DNA of 12,311 bases from Dehalococcoidia bacterium (GCA_012270665.1 JAAXHY010000558.1:1-12311), one strand, 5' to 3'; counted from the first letter of the stretch, positions 1 to 6,786 are shown. Notes: generated by a model from the sequence alone, not told the origin. Numbers and translations are program-made.

Positions 1-510
1 GCCCAATTCTCCATTCCCCTTGAACTCGCTCGACAAGTAGAATACATTCAAAGCTATATGGACGGCCCCTCGGAAAGCAGAAGAGAGTCCGCGCTGACGG
101 TGCGCAGGGAAGCGCGGCCCTTCTACGCCGCGCTGTTCGTCTTGCAGACATTCGGCCTGGTAGCGCGACGATTCTACATCGCGCTCATGGAGCGGTCAGA
201 CTCGTTTTGGACTGCCCTGAGCGAAGCCAGCATCCTGGACACCGCAGCAGTCAGCCTAAGCCAACTGGAGCGCGACGGCGCCAAAGCGATTATAAGCACA
301 ATAGTATTGATGGAGGTATGGGACGCCATGATGGGCACCAGAGACGCCGTAAACGACTGGCTGGAGAAACGCCGTGAGAAAGCGCGCGCCGAGGGTGAAG
401 CCAGAGGCAGAGCGAAACTGGCCGCCGAAATCGCCGCCTGGAACGAGCGAAGACTGGCCGCCGAAGCCAACGGACAACCCTTCGATGAACCGCTCCCCGG
501 AACTGACTGA
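1..510 (+). CDS. Hypothetical protein with charged helical C-terminus (5' end probably outside window)
   Basis: I do not recognise a named family. The first ATG in the frame is at 58, but no Shine-Dalgarno precedes it and the frame is open to the left edge, so the gene probably begins outside the window; from the ATG it encodes 150 residues. The middle (about residues 20-95) is hydrophobic and amphipathic helix, with no convincing membrane span or signal peptide. Residues about 100-135 are strongly charged (EKRREKARAEGEARGRAK), predicting a long helix or coiled coil, followed by a WNERRLAAEANGQPFDEP tail. Tails of this kind recur, from memory, on uncharacterised Chloroflexota proteins. No catalytic motif is visible. 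RNase D follows on the same strand after about 80-130 bp. Coding status is supported by uninterrupted frame and codon use; function is unknown. Confidence 0.7.
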   Translation, partial: AQFSIPLELARQVEYIQSYMDGPSESRRESALTVRREARPFYAALFVLQTFGLVARRFYIALMERSDSFWTALSEASILDTAAVSLSQLERDGAKAIISTIVLMEVWDAMMGTRDAVNDWLEKRREKARAEGEARGRAKLAAEIAAWNERRLAAEANGQPFDEPLPGTD

Positions 511-575
511 CGACAGATATGAACCTCCCCTGATGAAATACAAGACAGCAGGAGTCCAGACCCGACTGCCCTGCC

Positions 576-581
576 AGGAGG
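576..581 (+). promoter_or_regulatory. Shine-Dalgarno AGGAGG without a canonical start codon behind it
   Basis: A perfect AGGAGG lies six bases before a GTT codon (588-590) that is in frame with RNase D. The 18 codons between this GTT and the first canonical start (GTG at 642) encode residues fitting the usual RNase D N-terminus. The site suggests that translation originally began at 588. The GTG at 642 has no such ribosome-binding site. Confidence 0.5.
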
Positions 582-641
582 CGCCCCGTTCCCACCTCAC
601 ACCCCCAACTCATACAAGACCAGTCTCAATTCCTCAGCATC

Positions 642-1727
642 GTGGACACGCTGCGAAAGCAGCCCCGCATCGCCCTCGACCTGGAAACCAACGGCTTCTT
701 CCGCTACCCCGAGCGCGTCTGCCTCGTCCAGATAGCCACACCCGCTGGCCAGGTATTCCTCATTGACCCTCTCGCGCTCGACGACATGACCCCTCTCGGC
801 GGTGTACTCTCGGACGAGGGGATCAAGGTAATCCTTCACTCCGGCGACCACGACATCCGCAGCCTCGACCGCGACTGGGGCTTCCGAGTGACCTCGCTCT
901 TCGACACCAGCGTCGCCGCCGCCTTCACCGGCATGGAGCGGCTCGGACTCGCCTCGGTCCTCGAATCATCGCTGGGCGTCTCCATATCCAAGGACAAGAA
1001 ACTCCAGCGCTCCGACTGGACCCTCCGCCCTCTCAGCCGCAGATCACTCACTTACGCCGCGGACGACGTGCGCCACCTGCTCGAACTCGCCGACACGCTG
1101 AGGAATAAACTAGTTCAACTCGGTCGCCTGGAATGGGTCATGGAGGAATCAGAACGCATCGCCTCGATAAGATACGAGCCTCCCGATCCCGACACCGCCG
1201 TCTTCAGGGTCAAGGGTTCGAGGCGATTGAACGGACGGGAACTTGCGATCCTAAAGTCGCTCGTAGCCTATCGAGAACGCCACACGGTCAAGATTGGAAG
1301 ACCCCACTTCCGCGTCATTCCCGACGCGGCCCTAGTCTCCCTGGCGGCGAACCCGGACTCCAGTCTGAATAAAGTGCGCGGACTGGGCAGATTCGCGCGC
1401 GGCAAACTTGCCTCCAGCCTTCGAGACGCGATTCGCAAAGGACAGAGAGCGGCTCCCGTAAGCCGGCCCAGATCTAGAAGACCGCGAGTCAGTCTGTCCA
1501 GGGCCGATATTGCCGCCGCCGGTCGCCACCTCGATGACCTCAAGAGATGGAGAACCGCCCAGGGCAAGTCGCTGGGGCTTGATCCCGCGCTCATCTGGCC
1601 TATGTCAAGCCTTAAGTCCATAGCGGGATCTCCCCAAGATATGGAAAAAGCCATGCGCTCACCCGAAGTTAGGCGCTGGCAGAGGGTCGAATTCGAGACT
1701 TCACTCCGGCAGGTCCTACGCCAATAG
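642..1727 (+). CDS. rnd: Ribonuclease D (DEDDy 3'-5' exoribonuclease with HRDC domains)
   Basis: Cytoplasmic 3'-5' exoribonuclease that trims tRNA and other structured RNA 3' ends. The DEDDy catalytic set is complete: Exo I D13 and E15 in ALDLET, Exo II D71 in HSGDHDI, Exo III Y138 and D142 in YAADDV. An HRDC domain spans about 195-270, and a second HRDC-like segment about 285-361 contains GLDPALIWP. The length of 361 residues is normal for the family. The start is doubtful. GTG 642 is the first canonical codon, but it removes the first strand and helix of the fold, and the frame upstream (LIQDQSQFLSIV) looks homologous. A GTT at 588, six bases after AGGAGG, fits much better as the ancestral start. 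Product identity is near certain; the N-terminus is not. Confidence 0.93.
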   Translation: MDTLRKQPRIALDLETNGFFRYPERVCLVQIATPAGQVFLIDPLALDDMTPLGGVLSDEGIKVILHSGDHDIRSLDRDWGFRVTSLFDTSVAAAFTGMERLGLASVLESSLGVSISKDKKLQRSDWTLRPLSRRSLTYAADDVRHLLELADTLRNKLVQLGRLEWVMEESERIASIRYEPPDPDTAVFRVKGSRRLNGRELAILKSLVAYRERHTVKIGRPHFRVIPDAALVSLAANPDSSLNKVRGLGRFARGKLASSLRDAIRKGQRAAPVSRPRSRRPRVSLSRADIAAAGRHLDDLKRWRTAQGKSLGLDPALIWPMSSLKSIAGSPQDMEKAMRSPEVRRWQRVEFETSLRQVLRQ

Positions 1728-1749
1728 TCCATTAGTCCCATACTCTGAT

Positions 1750-1765
1750 GGAAGCATAAACTTCC
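1750..1765. terminator. Weak hairpin in convergent junction
   Basis: GGAAG and CTTCC pair perfectly around a six-base loop (CATAAA), between the ends of RNase D and the convergent site-2 protease. There is no clear T-tract on either side and the stem is only five pairs, so a terminator role is a guess from its position. Confidence 0.2.
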
Positions 1766-1825
1766 TGGTTGCCCAATGCCTTTGTGCCGCTTCCCATCCT
1801 GATCCCTGTCGGGAGTGTTGCCGGA

Positions 1826-2983
1826 TTATGGACGACGCAGCCTTTCAGATGCATCGCCTCGCGGCAGAAGTTCCGCTACTTCCATGACCCTCAACACGCC
1901 TGCCCGTGTCAACAGTCCCACCGGCTTCCCCGAATCCACAACCACCAGTTGGTGAATGTTCTGTTGGGCCAGAATCCGCAACCCTTCCTCAAGCGGCGCC
2001 TCCGGCGGCAGAGTTATCACGTTCTCGGATTTGGTCATCACCGCGGATACCCACGTGCTGTCCCTCTGTTCCATGGGGACCTTGCGCACATCCGTTGCTG
2101 TGATCAGGCCCTGCAATGTATCGCCGAGTACGACCAGGTAGGCCCTTTCGAAGTCCCTGGAGATATGTTCGTCTATCAGCGTCTGGATTGCCATCCCGGG
2201 AGGAACCTGCGGGAAAGACTCGTCCATCGCTTCGCCTACGGTTCGCCCCGACACGACCAGCCGGTCTCCCGATTCTCGTCGGACGGAAGAAGCCGCGGAC
2301 TGGATGAACCAGCCGATGAACACGAGCCATATCCCGGCGACCAGGCTGTTCGTAAATACATAGAATATTCCCAGCCCTATCAACCCGAACCCCAGTACCG
2401 ATCCTGTGAAACTCGCCACCCGTGTCGCTCGTTCTTGACTGTTGGTCGCCCTCCACACCAGCGCGCGAAGCACCCTGCCCCCGTCGAGTGGGAAGGCGGG
2501 TACGAGATTGAACACTCCTATCGCCAGGTTCACCACCATCAGATACTGCGCGAGCGCGGTCAACTGACCGGCGCCGGATCGAAGGTTGAGATACATGAGC
2601 CAGAATAGAACTCCAAGTGCCAGGCTGGTCAGCGGCCCCACGATTGATACCCAGAATTCCTCGCCCGCTGACTTCGATTCATCCTCTATCTCGGAGACGC
2701 CCCCCAGAAAGAACAGGGTGATGCTGCGTACCTTTCGGCCCCGCCGTATCGCCTCGAGGGAATGACTCAATTCATGGATGAGAACGCATACGAAGAGAAG
2801 CGCGCTTCCCGTCACGCCGACCATCCAGTACTGTCCTCGGCTCCACCCAAGATATTGCGACGGAAGCCAGGACGATGCCAGAGACCACGAAACAAGAGCG
2901 AAGATGAATATCCAGGAAAAGTGGAACCTGATTGCCACCCCAAAGAGACGGCCTAACGAAAATGCGCCTGACACCACTGCCAT
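1826..2983 (-). CDS. Site-2 protease (M50 family) zinc metalloprotease with two CBS domains
   Basis: Intramembrane zinc protease of the S2P/SpoIVFB type, which cuts substrates inside the lipid bilayer. From the ATG at 2983 it has 385 residues. The zinc motif HELSH is at 70-74, and the second metal motif NLVPAFPLDGGR at about 159-170 supplies the Asp ligand. Hydrophobic segments lie near 24-36, 55-70, 110-135, 145-162 and 193-230. CBS domains follow at about 248-300 and 313-367; in relatives these bind adenine nucleotides and regulate activity. The frame can start at a TTG at 2998, but ATG 2983 is preferred because GGAA and GAGGTG lie just upstream and the protein then begins MAVVSGAFSLGRLFG as family members do. 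A TATAAT box lies about 40 bp upstream. It is divergent from the ABC operon. The substrate is unknown. Confidence 0.92.
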   Translation of the reverse strand: MAVVSGAFSLGRLFGVAIRFHFSWIFIFALVSWSLASSWLPSQYLGWSRGQYWMVGVTGSALLFVCVLIHELSHSLEAIRRGRKVRSITLFFLGGVSEIEDESKSAGEEFWVSIVGPLTSLALGVLFWLMYLNLRSGAGQLTALAQYLMVVNLAIGVFNLVPAFPLDGGRVLRALVWRATNSQERATRVASFTGSVLGFGLIGLGIFYVFTNSLVAGIWLVFIGWFIQSAASSVRRESGDRLVVSGRTVGEAMDESFPQVPPGMAIQTLIDEHISRDFERAYLVVLGDTLQGLITATDVRKVPMEQRDSTWVSAVMTKSENVITLPPEAPLEEGLRILAQQNIHQLVVVDSGKPVGLLTRAGVLRVMEVAELLPRGDASERLRRP

Positions 2984-3017
2984 CACCTCACATTCCAATA
3001 CACCGCGCTTACCCTAA

Positions 3018-3056
3018 TTGATTATATCAAGTCTATGCCATTACCATATAGCATAG
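3018..3056. promoter_or_regulatory. Two short palindromes in the divergent intergenic region
   Basis: TTGAT-TAT-ATCAA (3018-3030) is a perfect 13-bp palindrome overlapping the minus-strand TATAAT. CTATGC at 3033-3038 and GCATAG at 3051-3056 form a second inverted repeat with a 12-bp spacer. Both sit in the A+T-rich gap between the protease and the ABC operon, where an operator would be expected. No cognate regulator is encoded nearby, so the operator role is inference. The rest of the gap, to 3209, shows only a weak TACAAT at 3131-3136 that could serve the ABC operon. Confidence 0.3.
3021..3026 (-). promoter_or_regulatory. Candidate -10 box (TATAAT) for the site-2 protease
   Basis: A consensus TATAAT reads on the minus strand about 37 bp before the ATG at 2983, giving a short leader. 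No acceptable -35 hexamer is seen at 16-18 bp, so it rests on the hexamer and its position. Confidence 0.35.
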
Positions 3057-3209
3057 CCAATGCTTTGACTACTTCAGCAAAGGTCAGACCGGTGGTCGCT
3101 TCCCCACCCCATTCTCCCTCCTCAATGCGCTACAATAATTCTGTATCGAAGATCGCCCCACGCGACAGAACACTCAATATCAGAAAGCCTCAAGTTCGGA
3201 GAGTCGTTC

Positions 3210-4097
3210 ATGACCAGTAGCTCCAGCGACTACTACGTCTTCTGCCAGGACGTGTTCAAAATCTACAAGATCGCCGACCTTGAAGTCGTCGCGCTCAGGG
3301 GCCTCGACCTTGCCGTGGAAAGAGGTGAGGTCGTAGCCATCGTCGGCGCCAGCGGCAGCGGCAAGAGCACCCTTCTCAACATTCTAGCGGGATATGACGC
3401 CCCGTCAGCCGGAAACGTGACAGTCGGCGGCAATGACCTCCTCAGGATGAGCGGACGCGACATCGAAGAGTACAGGCGCAATGACATCGGCTTCATCTGG
3501 CAGCAGACCAGCCGGAACCTGTTCCCGTACCTGACTACACTCGAAAACGTCTCGCTCCCAATGATGCTTACCAACACTCCCGGAAGAGAGAGGCGCGAGA
3601 GAGCGGAGGGACTTCTCGATCTGGTGGGCCTCGGACACCGTCTCGACCATACGCCCGAAAAGCTGTCCGGCGGAGAGCAGCAGCGCGTCGCCATTGCGGT
3701 GGCCCTGGCCAACAAGCCCCCGCTCCTGCTCGCCGACGAACCCACCGGCGAGCTTGACGACGCTACCGCCGCCGAAATTCTTGACCTCTTCGGGACAGTC
3801 AACAGCGAAATGGGCGCCACCATACTCATAGTCACCCACGACCCCGACATCGCCTACAAGGTCGGCCGCGTAGTGATGATCCGCGACGGCAAGATGTCCA
3901 CGGAGATACGTCGCAGGGTGACCTACCAGCGCATCAGCGGAGAGGTCGAGACCGAGCAGCCGCTTGAGGAGTTTGTGCTTGTCGACAACAATGGGCGCGT
4001 GCAGATCCCTAGAGACCTGCTCGAACAACTCAACATCGGCGAAAAGGCTCGGGTCCAGATCGAAGACGGTACGGTCACCATAAGGCCAGGAGGCTGA
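3210..4097 (+). CDS. ABC transporter ATP-binding protein (MacB/LolD type) with C-terminal AbrB-like domain
   Basis: Cytoplasmic ATPase subunit expected to drive an FtsX/MacB-type permease. The ATPase motifs are complete: Walker A GASGSGKST (46-54), Q-loop around 98-99, signature LSGGEQQR (152-159), Walker B LLLADE (172-177) and H-loop H210. The domain ends near residue 235. Residues about 254-293 form a separate unit, FVLVDNNGRVQIPRDLLEQL followed by an IEDGTVTIRP strand, that matches the SpoVT/AbrB swapped-hairpin pattern (GRVxIPxxLxxxLxI). That domain normally binds DNA as a dimer or mediates dimerisation; its role on an ATPase is unknown. The ATG at 3210 follows GGAGAG seven bases upstream. 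The next ATPase starts 5 bp after this stop, so the two are co-translated. No permease lies in the window. Confidence 0.93.
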   Translation: MTSSSSDYYVFCQDVFKIYKIADLEVVALRGLDLAVERGEVVAIVGASGSGKSTLLNILAGYDAPSAGNVTVGGNDLLRMSGRDIEEYRRNDIGFIWQQTSRNLFPYLTTLENVSLPMMLTNTPGRERRERAEGLLDLVGLGHRLDHTPEKLSGGEQQRVAIAVALANKPPLLLADEPTGELDDATAAEILDLFGTVNSEMGATILIVTHDPDIAYKVGRVVMIRDGKMSTEIRRRVTYQRISGEVETEQPLEEFVLVDNNGRVQIPRDLLEQLNIGEKARVQIEDGTVTIRPGG

Positions 4098-4102
4098 ACT
4101 AT

Positions 4103-4816
4103 ATGAGCAGAGTCCCCCCGCTTATAACCACTATGGACCTCCGCCGTACATACACGCTTGGCTCGGAGGAAATCAGCGCGCTGAGGGGCATAGACCTGAC
4201 CGTAATGCCTGGACAGTTCATCGCCGTCGTCGGGCGTTCCGGATCGGGCAAGACCACGCTGCTCAACATACTCGCCGGTCTGGACAAGCCCACGTCCGGC
4301 AAAGTGATGTTCCAAGACCGCGACATCGCCGAGATGGACGAGCACGATCTGACCGAACTGCGCAGGCACAAGATCGGATTCGTGTTCCAGTCTTTCGGGC
4401 TGCTTCCCCTGCTCTCCGCGTTTGAAAACGTCGAGCTGCCACTCAGGATAGCGGGGGTCGGCGCACGCGAACGCGAGGGGCGCACGCGCGAGGCCCTGGA
4501 GATAGTCGGACTCTGGAACAGGGCCAAGCATAGGCCCTACGAACTATCCGGCGGAGAGCAGCAGCGCGTCGCCATAGCCCGCGCCATCGTCAACGAACCG
4601 CCGCTCATCCTGGCCGACGAGCCCACCGGCGAACTCGACTCCAACAACGCGCGCTCCATCTTCGGACTGTTCAAAGAGATGGTGCAGAACCGGGGCATCA
4701 GTGTCGTTTCCGCCACCCACGACTCCACCCTGCTCGAAATGGCCGACGAGGTAAAAGAGATCAGAGACGGCCAGCTATTCGAAGCGACGGACCTGGGCCG
4801 CCGCTACCGCGACTAA
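4103..4816 (+). CDS. ABC transporter ATP-binding protein (MacB/LolD type)
   Basis: Second ATPase subunit, 237 residues, the normal length for a stand-alone LolD/MacB-type nucleotide-binding protein. Walker A GRSGSGKTT is at 44-52, Q-loop Q96 in FVFQSFGL, signature LSGGEQQR at 148-155, Walker B LILADE at 168-173, D-loop GELD and H-loop H206. It lacks the AbrB-like extension of its neighbour. A strong AGGAGG at 4088-4093 lies inside the end of the upstream gene, nine bases before the ATG, so translation is tightly linked. The pair are homologous and could form a heterodimer or serve related permeases; this is inference. The coiled-coil protein gene begins 10 bp downstream and looks co-transcribed. 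Confidence 0.93.
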   Translation: MSRVPPLITTMDLRRTYTLGSEEISALRGIDLTVMPGQFIAVVGRSGSGKTTLLNILAGLDKPTSGKVMFQDRDIAEMDEHDLTELRRHKIGFVFQSFGLLPLLSAFENVELPLRIAGVGAREREGRTREALEIVGLWNRAKHRPYELSGGEQQRVAIARAIVNEPPLILADEPTGELDSNNARSIFGLFKEMVQNRGISVVSATHDSTLLEMADEVKEIRDGQLFEATDLGRRYRD

Positions 4817-4826
4817 GAGGCTATAC

Positions 4827-5681
4827 ATGACTACCATTAACACTATAGAAGACCTCCTGCAGGTTGTTCGTGAGAACGAAGTGTTTCGCGCCGCAATGAG
4901 GCGTGAGTTGCTGACCGAAGAGCTTCTAGCATTGCCGAGTCGATTCGCAGATATGCAAAATACTCAAAACGACATGCTGGAAACTCAGAACAGGATCTTG
5001 GCAGACCTCGCCGAAACGCGACAAATCCAAAACGACATGCTGGAAACTCAGAACAGGATCTTGGCAGACCTCGCCGAAACACGACAAATCCAAAACGACA
5101 TGCTGGGAGAGCAGCGTGGATTGCGTAGAGATGTACAGGCATTGCACGATATGTACAGGCAGCAGCACGAAGACTTTGGCAGGTTCCGAGGAAACTACGC
5201 CTCCTACGCCATGAGAAGGAACGACTTCGAGATTGCCCGGCTCTTCTCGCGGCTGCGAGGGTTCCGGCACATAAACATCAGACCCCTCACCAGGACCGAA
5301 CTGAGCGATATACTCGATGATCACTATGACGCCGTGGAGGACTTGGGGCTTCGAGATAGAGCGTGGCTCACCTTCCAAAGGCCAGATCTCGTCGCTGAGG
5401 TCACAGGACGGAAGAGTTCGGAGCCGGGCTTCTATATCGCGGTAGAGGCATCTTATACCGGGGACAGGGAGGACGCGCTGCGGGCGACCGATCACGCCAA
5501 GATCGTCGGATGCGCGACAGGACTGGCTTCTTACGCCATTGTCGCGGCAGTGAGAATGGGACCGAACATCAATACCAGCATATTCCACGACGCCGCCAAG
5601 TTGATCGAAGCGCAGGACGAGGACGCTGTTCTCTGGTATCAGCTTGCCGAAAGTGAACTGGCGCCGCCGGACGTATGTTAG
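4827..5681 (+). CDS. Coiled-coil protein with C-terminal PD-(D/E)xK-like domain
   Basis: Unnamed family. Residues 1-38 (TIEDLLQVVRENEVFRAAMR...) are a small helical N-terminal unit. Residues about 41-118 are a Q/N-rich heptad coiled coil built from a 21-residue unit (QNDMLETQNRILADLAETRQ plus I) repeated twice plus a fragment. Residues about 120-270 are a globular domain whose RPDLVAEV (D187) and VEAS (E207, S209) fit the D...ExS variant of the PD-(D/E)xK nuclease fold; I recall similar proteins in Chloroflexota and cyanobacteria as uncharacterised (DUF3782-like). Because the usual Lys is replaced by Ser, nuclease activity is uncertain. The ATG follows GAGG eight bases upstream and lies 10 bp after the ATPase stop. 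Any functional link with the ATPases is unproven. Confidence 0.8.
   Translation: MTTINTIEDLLQVVRENEVFRAAMRRELLTEELLALPSRFADMQNTQNDMLETQNRILADLAETRQIQNDMLETQNRILADLAETRQIQNDMLGEQRGLRRDVQALHDMYRQQHEDFGRFRGNYASYAMRRNDFEIARLFSRLRGFRHINIRPLTRTELSDILDDHYDAVEDLGLRDRAWLTFQRPDLVAEVTGRKSSEPGFYIAVEASYTGDREDALRATDHAKIVGCATGLASYAIVAAVRMGPNINTSIFHDAAKLIEAQDEDAVLWYQLAESELAPPDVC
4965..5106 (+). repeat. 63-bp in-frame tandem repeat, two full copies plus a 16-bp third start
   Basis: Copy 1 (4965-5027) and copy 2 (5028-5090) differ at one base only, G5018 against A5081, a synonymous third position in a Thr codon. A partial third copy runs 5091-5106 before diverging. The 63-bp unit encodes 21 residues, exactly three heptads, so it lengthens the coiled coil without changing phase. 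Near identity at the DNA level indicates a recent duplication or slippage. Confidence 0.95.
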
Positions 5682-5738
5682 TCCTCCATTTATCTGTCGG
5701 CCCCGACGGTCCGGTGACAACGGTGCCTTTCTATACCA

Positions 5739-6092
5739 TCACTCCTCGTCCCATTCTGTCTGGACCGCGGGAGTCGGGTGAATCCCGTATATCAGCGCGG
5801 GCTTGCCCGACTTGTTCGAAAAGCCGTGCTTCACCCCCGGAGGAGCGAGCACGAACTGGCCGGCCGACACCATTCTTGTCTCGTCCCCGATGTACGCCTC
5901 CAACTCCCCCTCCGCGATCAATATCGTCTCCTCCGTCGGATGAGCGTGAAGCGGCGGCGAAGAATCCGGCTCCATGAGCACCTCGCTGACACTCAACTGC
6001 GTCGAGCCCCGCGTCCCATCCACCACCGACCAGCGTTTGAAGCCGGGATACATCTCGTTCATATCGGTTCCTGACTTGTCCAAAATCGGCAT
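5739..6092 (-). CDS. Small single-domain cupin (cupin 1)
   Basis: A 117-residue cupin, a beta-barrel that binds a metal; ligand and reaction are not predictable. Motif 1 is complete (H49-x-H51-x3-E55-x6-G62 in LHAHPTEETILIAEG) and motif 2 is complete (G78 ... PPG ... H89-x3-N93 in APPGVKHGFSN), so all four metal ligands are present. The frame is open to an ATG at 6146, but ATG 6092 is chosen because GGAGGAG (6099-6105) lies six bases upstream and the protein then starts MPILD, like cupin 2 (MPVID). The motif residues have the same numbers in both cupins, indicating paralogues. It is convergent with the coiled-coil gene, and a MITE lies upstream between it and the PIN pair. Confidence 0.87.
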   Translation of the reverse strand: MPILDKSGTDMNEMYPGFKRWSVVDGTRGSTQLSVSEVLMEPDSSPPLHAHPTEETILIAEGELEAYIGDETRMVSAGQFVLAPPGVKHGFSNKSGKPALIYGIHPTPAVQTEWDEE

Positions 6093-6175
6093 TCGTTTCT
6101 CCTCCAGCGTTTGAGTTGCGCCCCATACTTTAACATGGAATCCCATCCCCGCGCCCCAAGACGGTCAGCACTCGT

Positions 6176-6352
6176 ATATAATTGAGGGGTGTGCATAAGT
6201 AATCTAAGTCGCCGATTTGACCGACCGCATTGGCATATTTACAAGATTTTTGGCGAATTCCGGTTTTGAATCAGACTGATTTCAGTGCCTCCAAGCCCCG
6301 TGACAACAAAATGTATGACTTGAGAGCATTTATGCACACCCCTCATATAATT
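6176..6352. mobile_element. MITE-like element, 161 bp, 15-bp TIRs, 8-bp target duplication
   Basis: GAGGGGTGTGCATAA at 6184-6198 and its exact reverse complement at 6330-6344 bound a 161-bp segment with no coding capacity. The segment is flanked by an exact 8-bp direct repeat, ATATAATT, at 6176-6183 and 6345-6352. Perfect TIRs plus a target duplication are the hallmark of a non-autonomous transposon. An 8-bp duplication fits several families (for example IS256, ISL3, IS1595 or ISAs1 types), and I cannot choose between them from the TIR. The interior is A+T-richer than the neighbouring genes and holds a small palindrome, AATCAG-A-CTGATT (6269-6281). No transposase is in the window, so it must have been moved in trans. 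The direct repeat extends to ATATAATTGAG if three matching flank bases are counted. Confidence 0.85.
6346..6351 (+). promoter_or_regulatory. Candidate -10 box (TATAAT) of the PIN module
   Basis: A consensus TATAAT in the right copy of the target duplication lies 36 bp before the preferred ATG at 6388, implying a transcript start near 6358. That argues against the ATG at 6361, which would have almost no leader. The sequence upstream is now the transposon end; TTGAGA at 6320-6325 is present at a poor 20-bp spacing, and no good -35 is seen. Confidence 0.4.
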
Positions 6353-6387
6353 GAGAGGGCATGAAACGGTCAGCGCGTGAGGTCAGC

Positions 6388-6786
6388 ATGAATCCGGCTC
6401 AACAAGCAAACTACAAGGAAAAGGCAACCGCGGGCAAGTACCGGAGATTGTACGAGCGCTTGAACAGTCTTCAGTCCAGCGAGTGGAAGACTTGCTTCAG
6501 CGAGATCGAATCCGTCTTAGGCTTCAACCTGCCCGCATCCGCGCGACGCTACACCGCTTGGTGGGCGAATGAAAAGGGAGACAGCCCTCAGAGTCAGTCC
6601 ATCGCCTGGACTGCCGCAGGCTGGGAGACCACCGATGTCAACATAGACGCCGAGACGCTGTCGTTCAGACGACGTATACGCTTCAAGACAGATCTGCTGG
6701 ATGAGATTTGGCCCGCTCGCAGCGCGGGAGGATGGCCGAAGAGATTGAGTCTCAGGCGAGAAGACCTTTACGAAGACAGAGTGTAG
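6388..6786 (+). CDS. Small 'WWAN'-motif protein (DUF7662-like), candidate antitoxin of the PIN protein
   Basis: From ATG 6388 it has 132 residues. An in-frame ATG at 6361 exists but has its purine run almost touching it and falls at the predicted transcript start, whereas ATG 6388 follows GAGGT four bases upstream. Residues about 10-88 resemble, from memory, a small uncharacterised domain (DUF7662): KYRRLYERLNSL, then FSEIESVLGFNLPASARRY, TAWWAN and AWTAAGWETTDVN ending in LSFRRR. The basic C-terminal tail (RFKTD...KRLSLRRED) could bind nucleic acid or the partner. It is not a recognisable AbrB, RHH, Phd or HTH antitoxin. The PIN gene starts 7 bp after its stop, which is the classic antitoxin-toxin order. 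The antitoxin role is inferred from position only. Confidence 0.75.
   Translation: MNPAQQANYKEKATAGKYRRLYERLNSLQSSEWKTCFSEIESVLGFNLPASARRYTAWWANEKGDSPQSQSIAWTAAGWETTDVNIDAETLSFRRRIRFKTDLLDEIWPARSAGGWPKRLSLRREDLYEDRV

Noticed and set aside
1769..2608. 279-codon plus-strand open frame opposite the site-2 protease
   Set aside because: The protease on the other strand has complete zinc and CBS motifs; this frame is rich in His, Arg and Pro, as expected of a shadow in high-G+C DNA.
4843..5142. CRISPR-like array suggested by the repeats
   Set aside because: The repeats are direct, adjacent and in frame, with no spacers; they are a coding tandem duplication.
4926..5720. 264-codon open frame on the minus strand opposite the coiled-coil gene
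   Set aside because: It is antisense to a well-supported gene, has the same repeat only because of the DNA duplication, and shows no family motif.
5682..5738. Terminator in the gap after the coiled-coil gene
   Set aside because: GTCG-GCCC-CGAC is only a four-pair stem and no T-tract follows.
6093..6146. Longer N-terminus for cupin 1 from ATG 6146
   Set aside because: GGAGGAG lies six bases before ATG 6092, and the shorter protein aligns end to end with cupin 2.
6361..6387. ATG 6361 as start of the WWAN-motif protein
   Set aside because: The purine run touches the ATG, it falls at the predicted transcript start, and ATG 6388 has a better-placed GAGGT.
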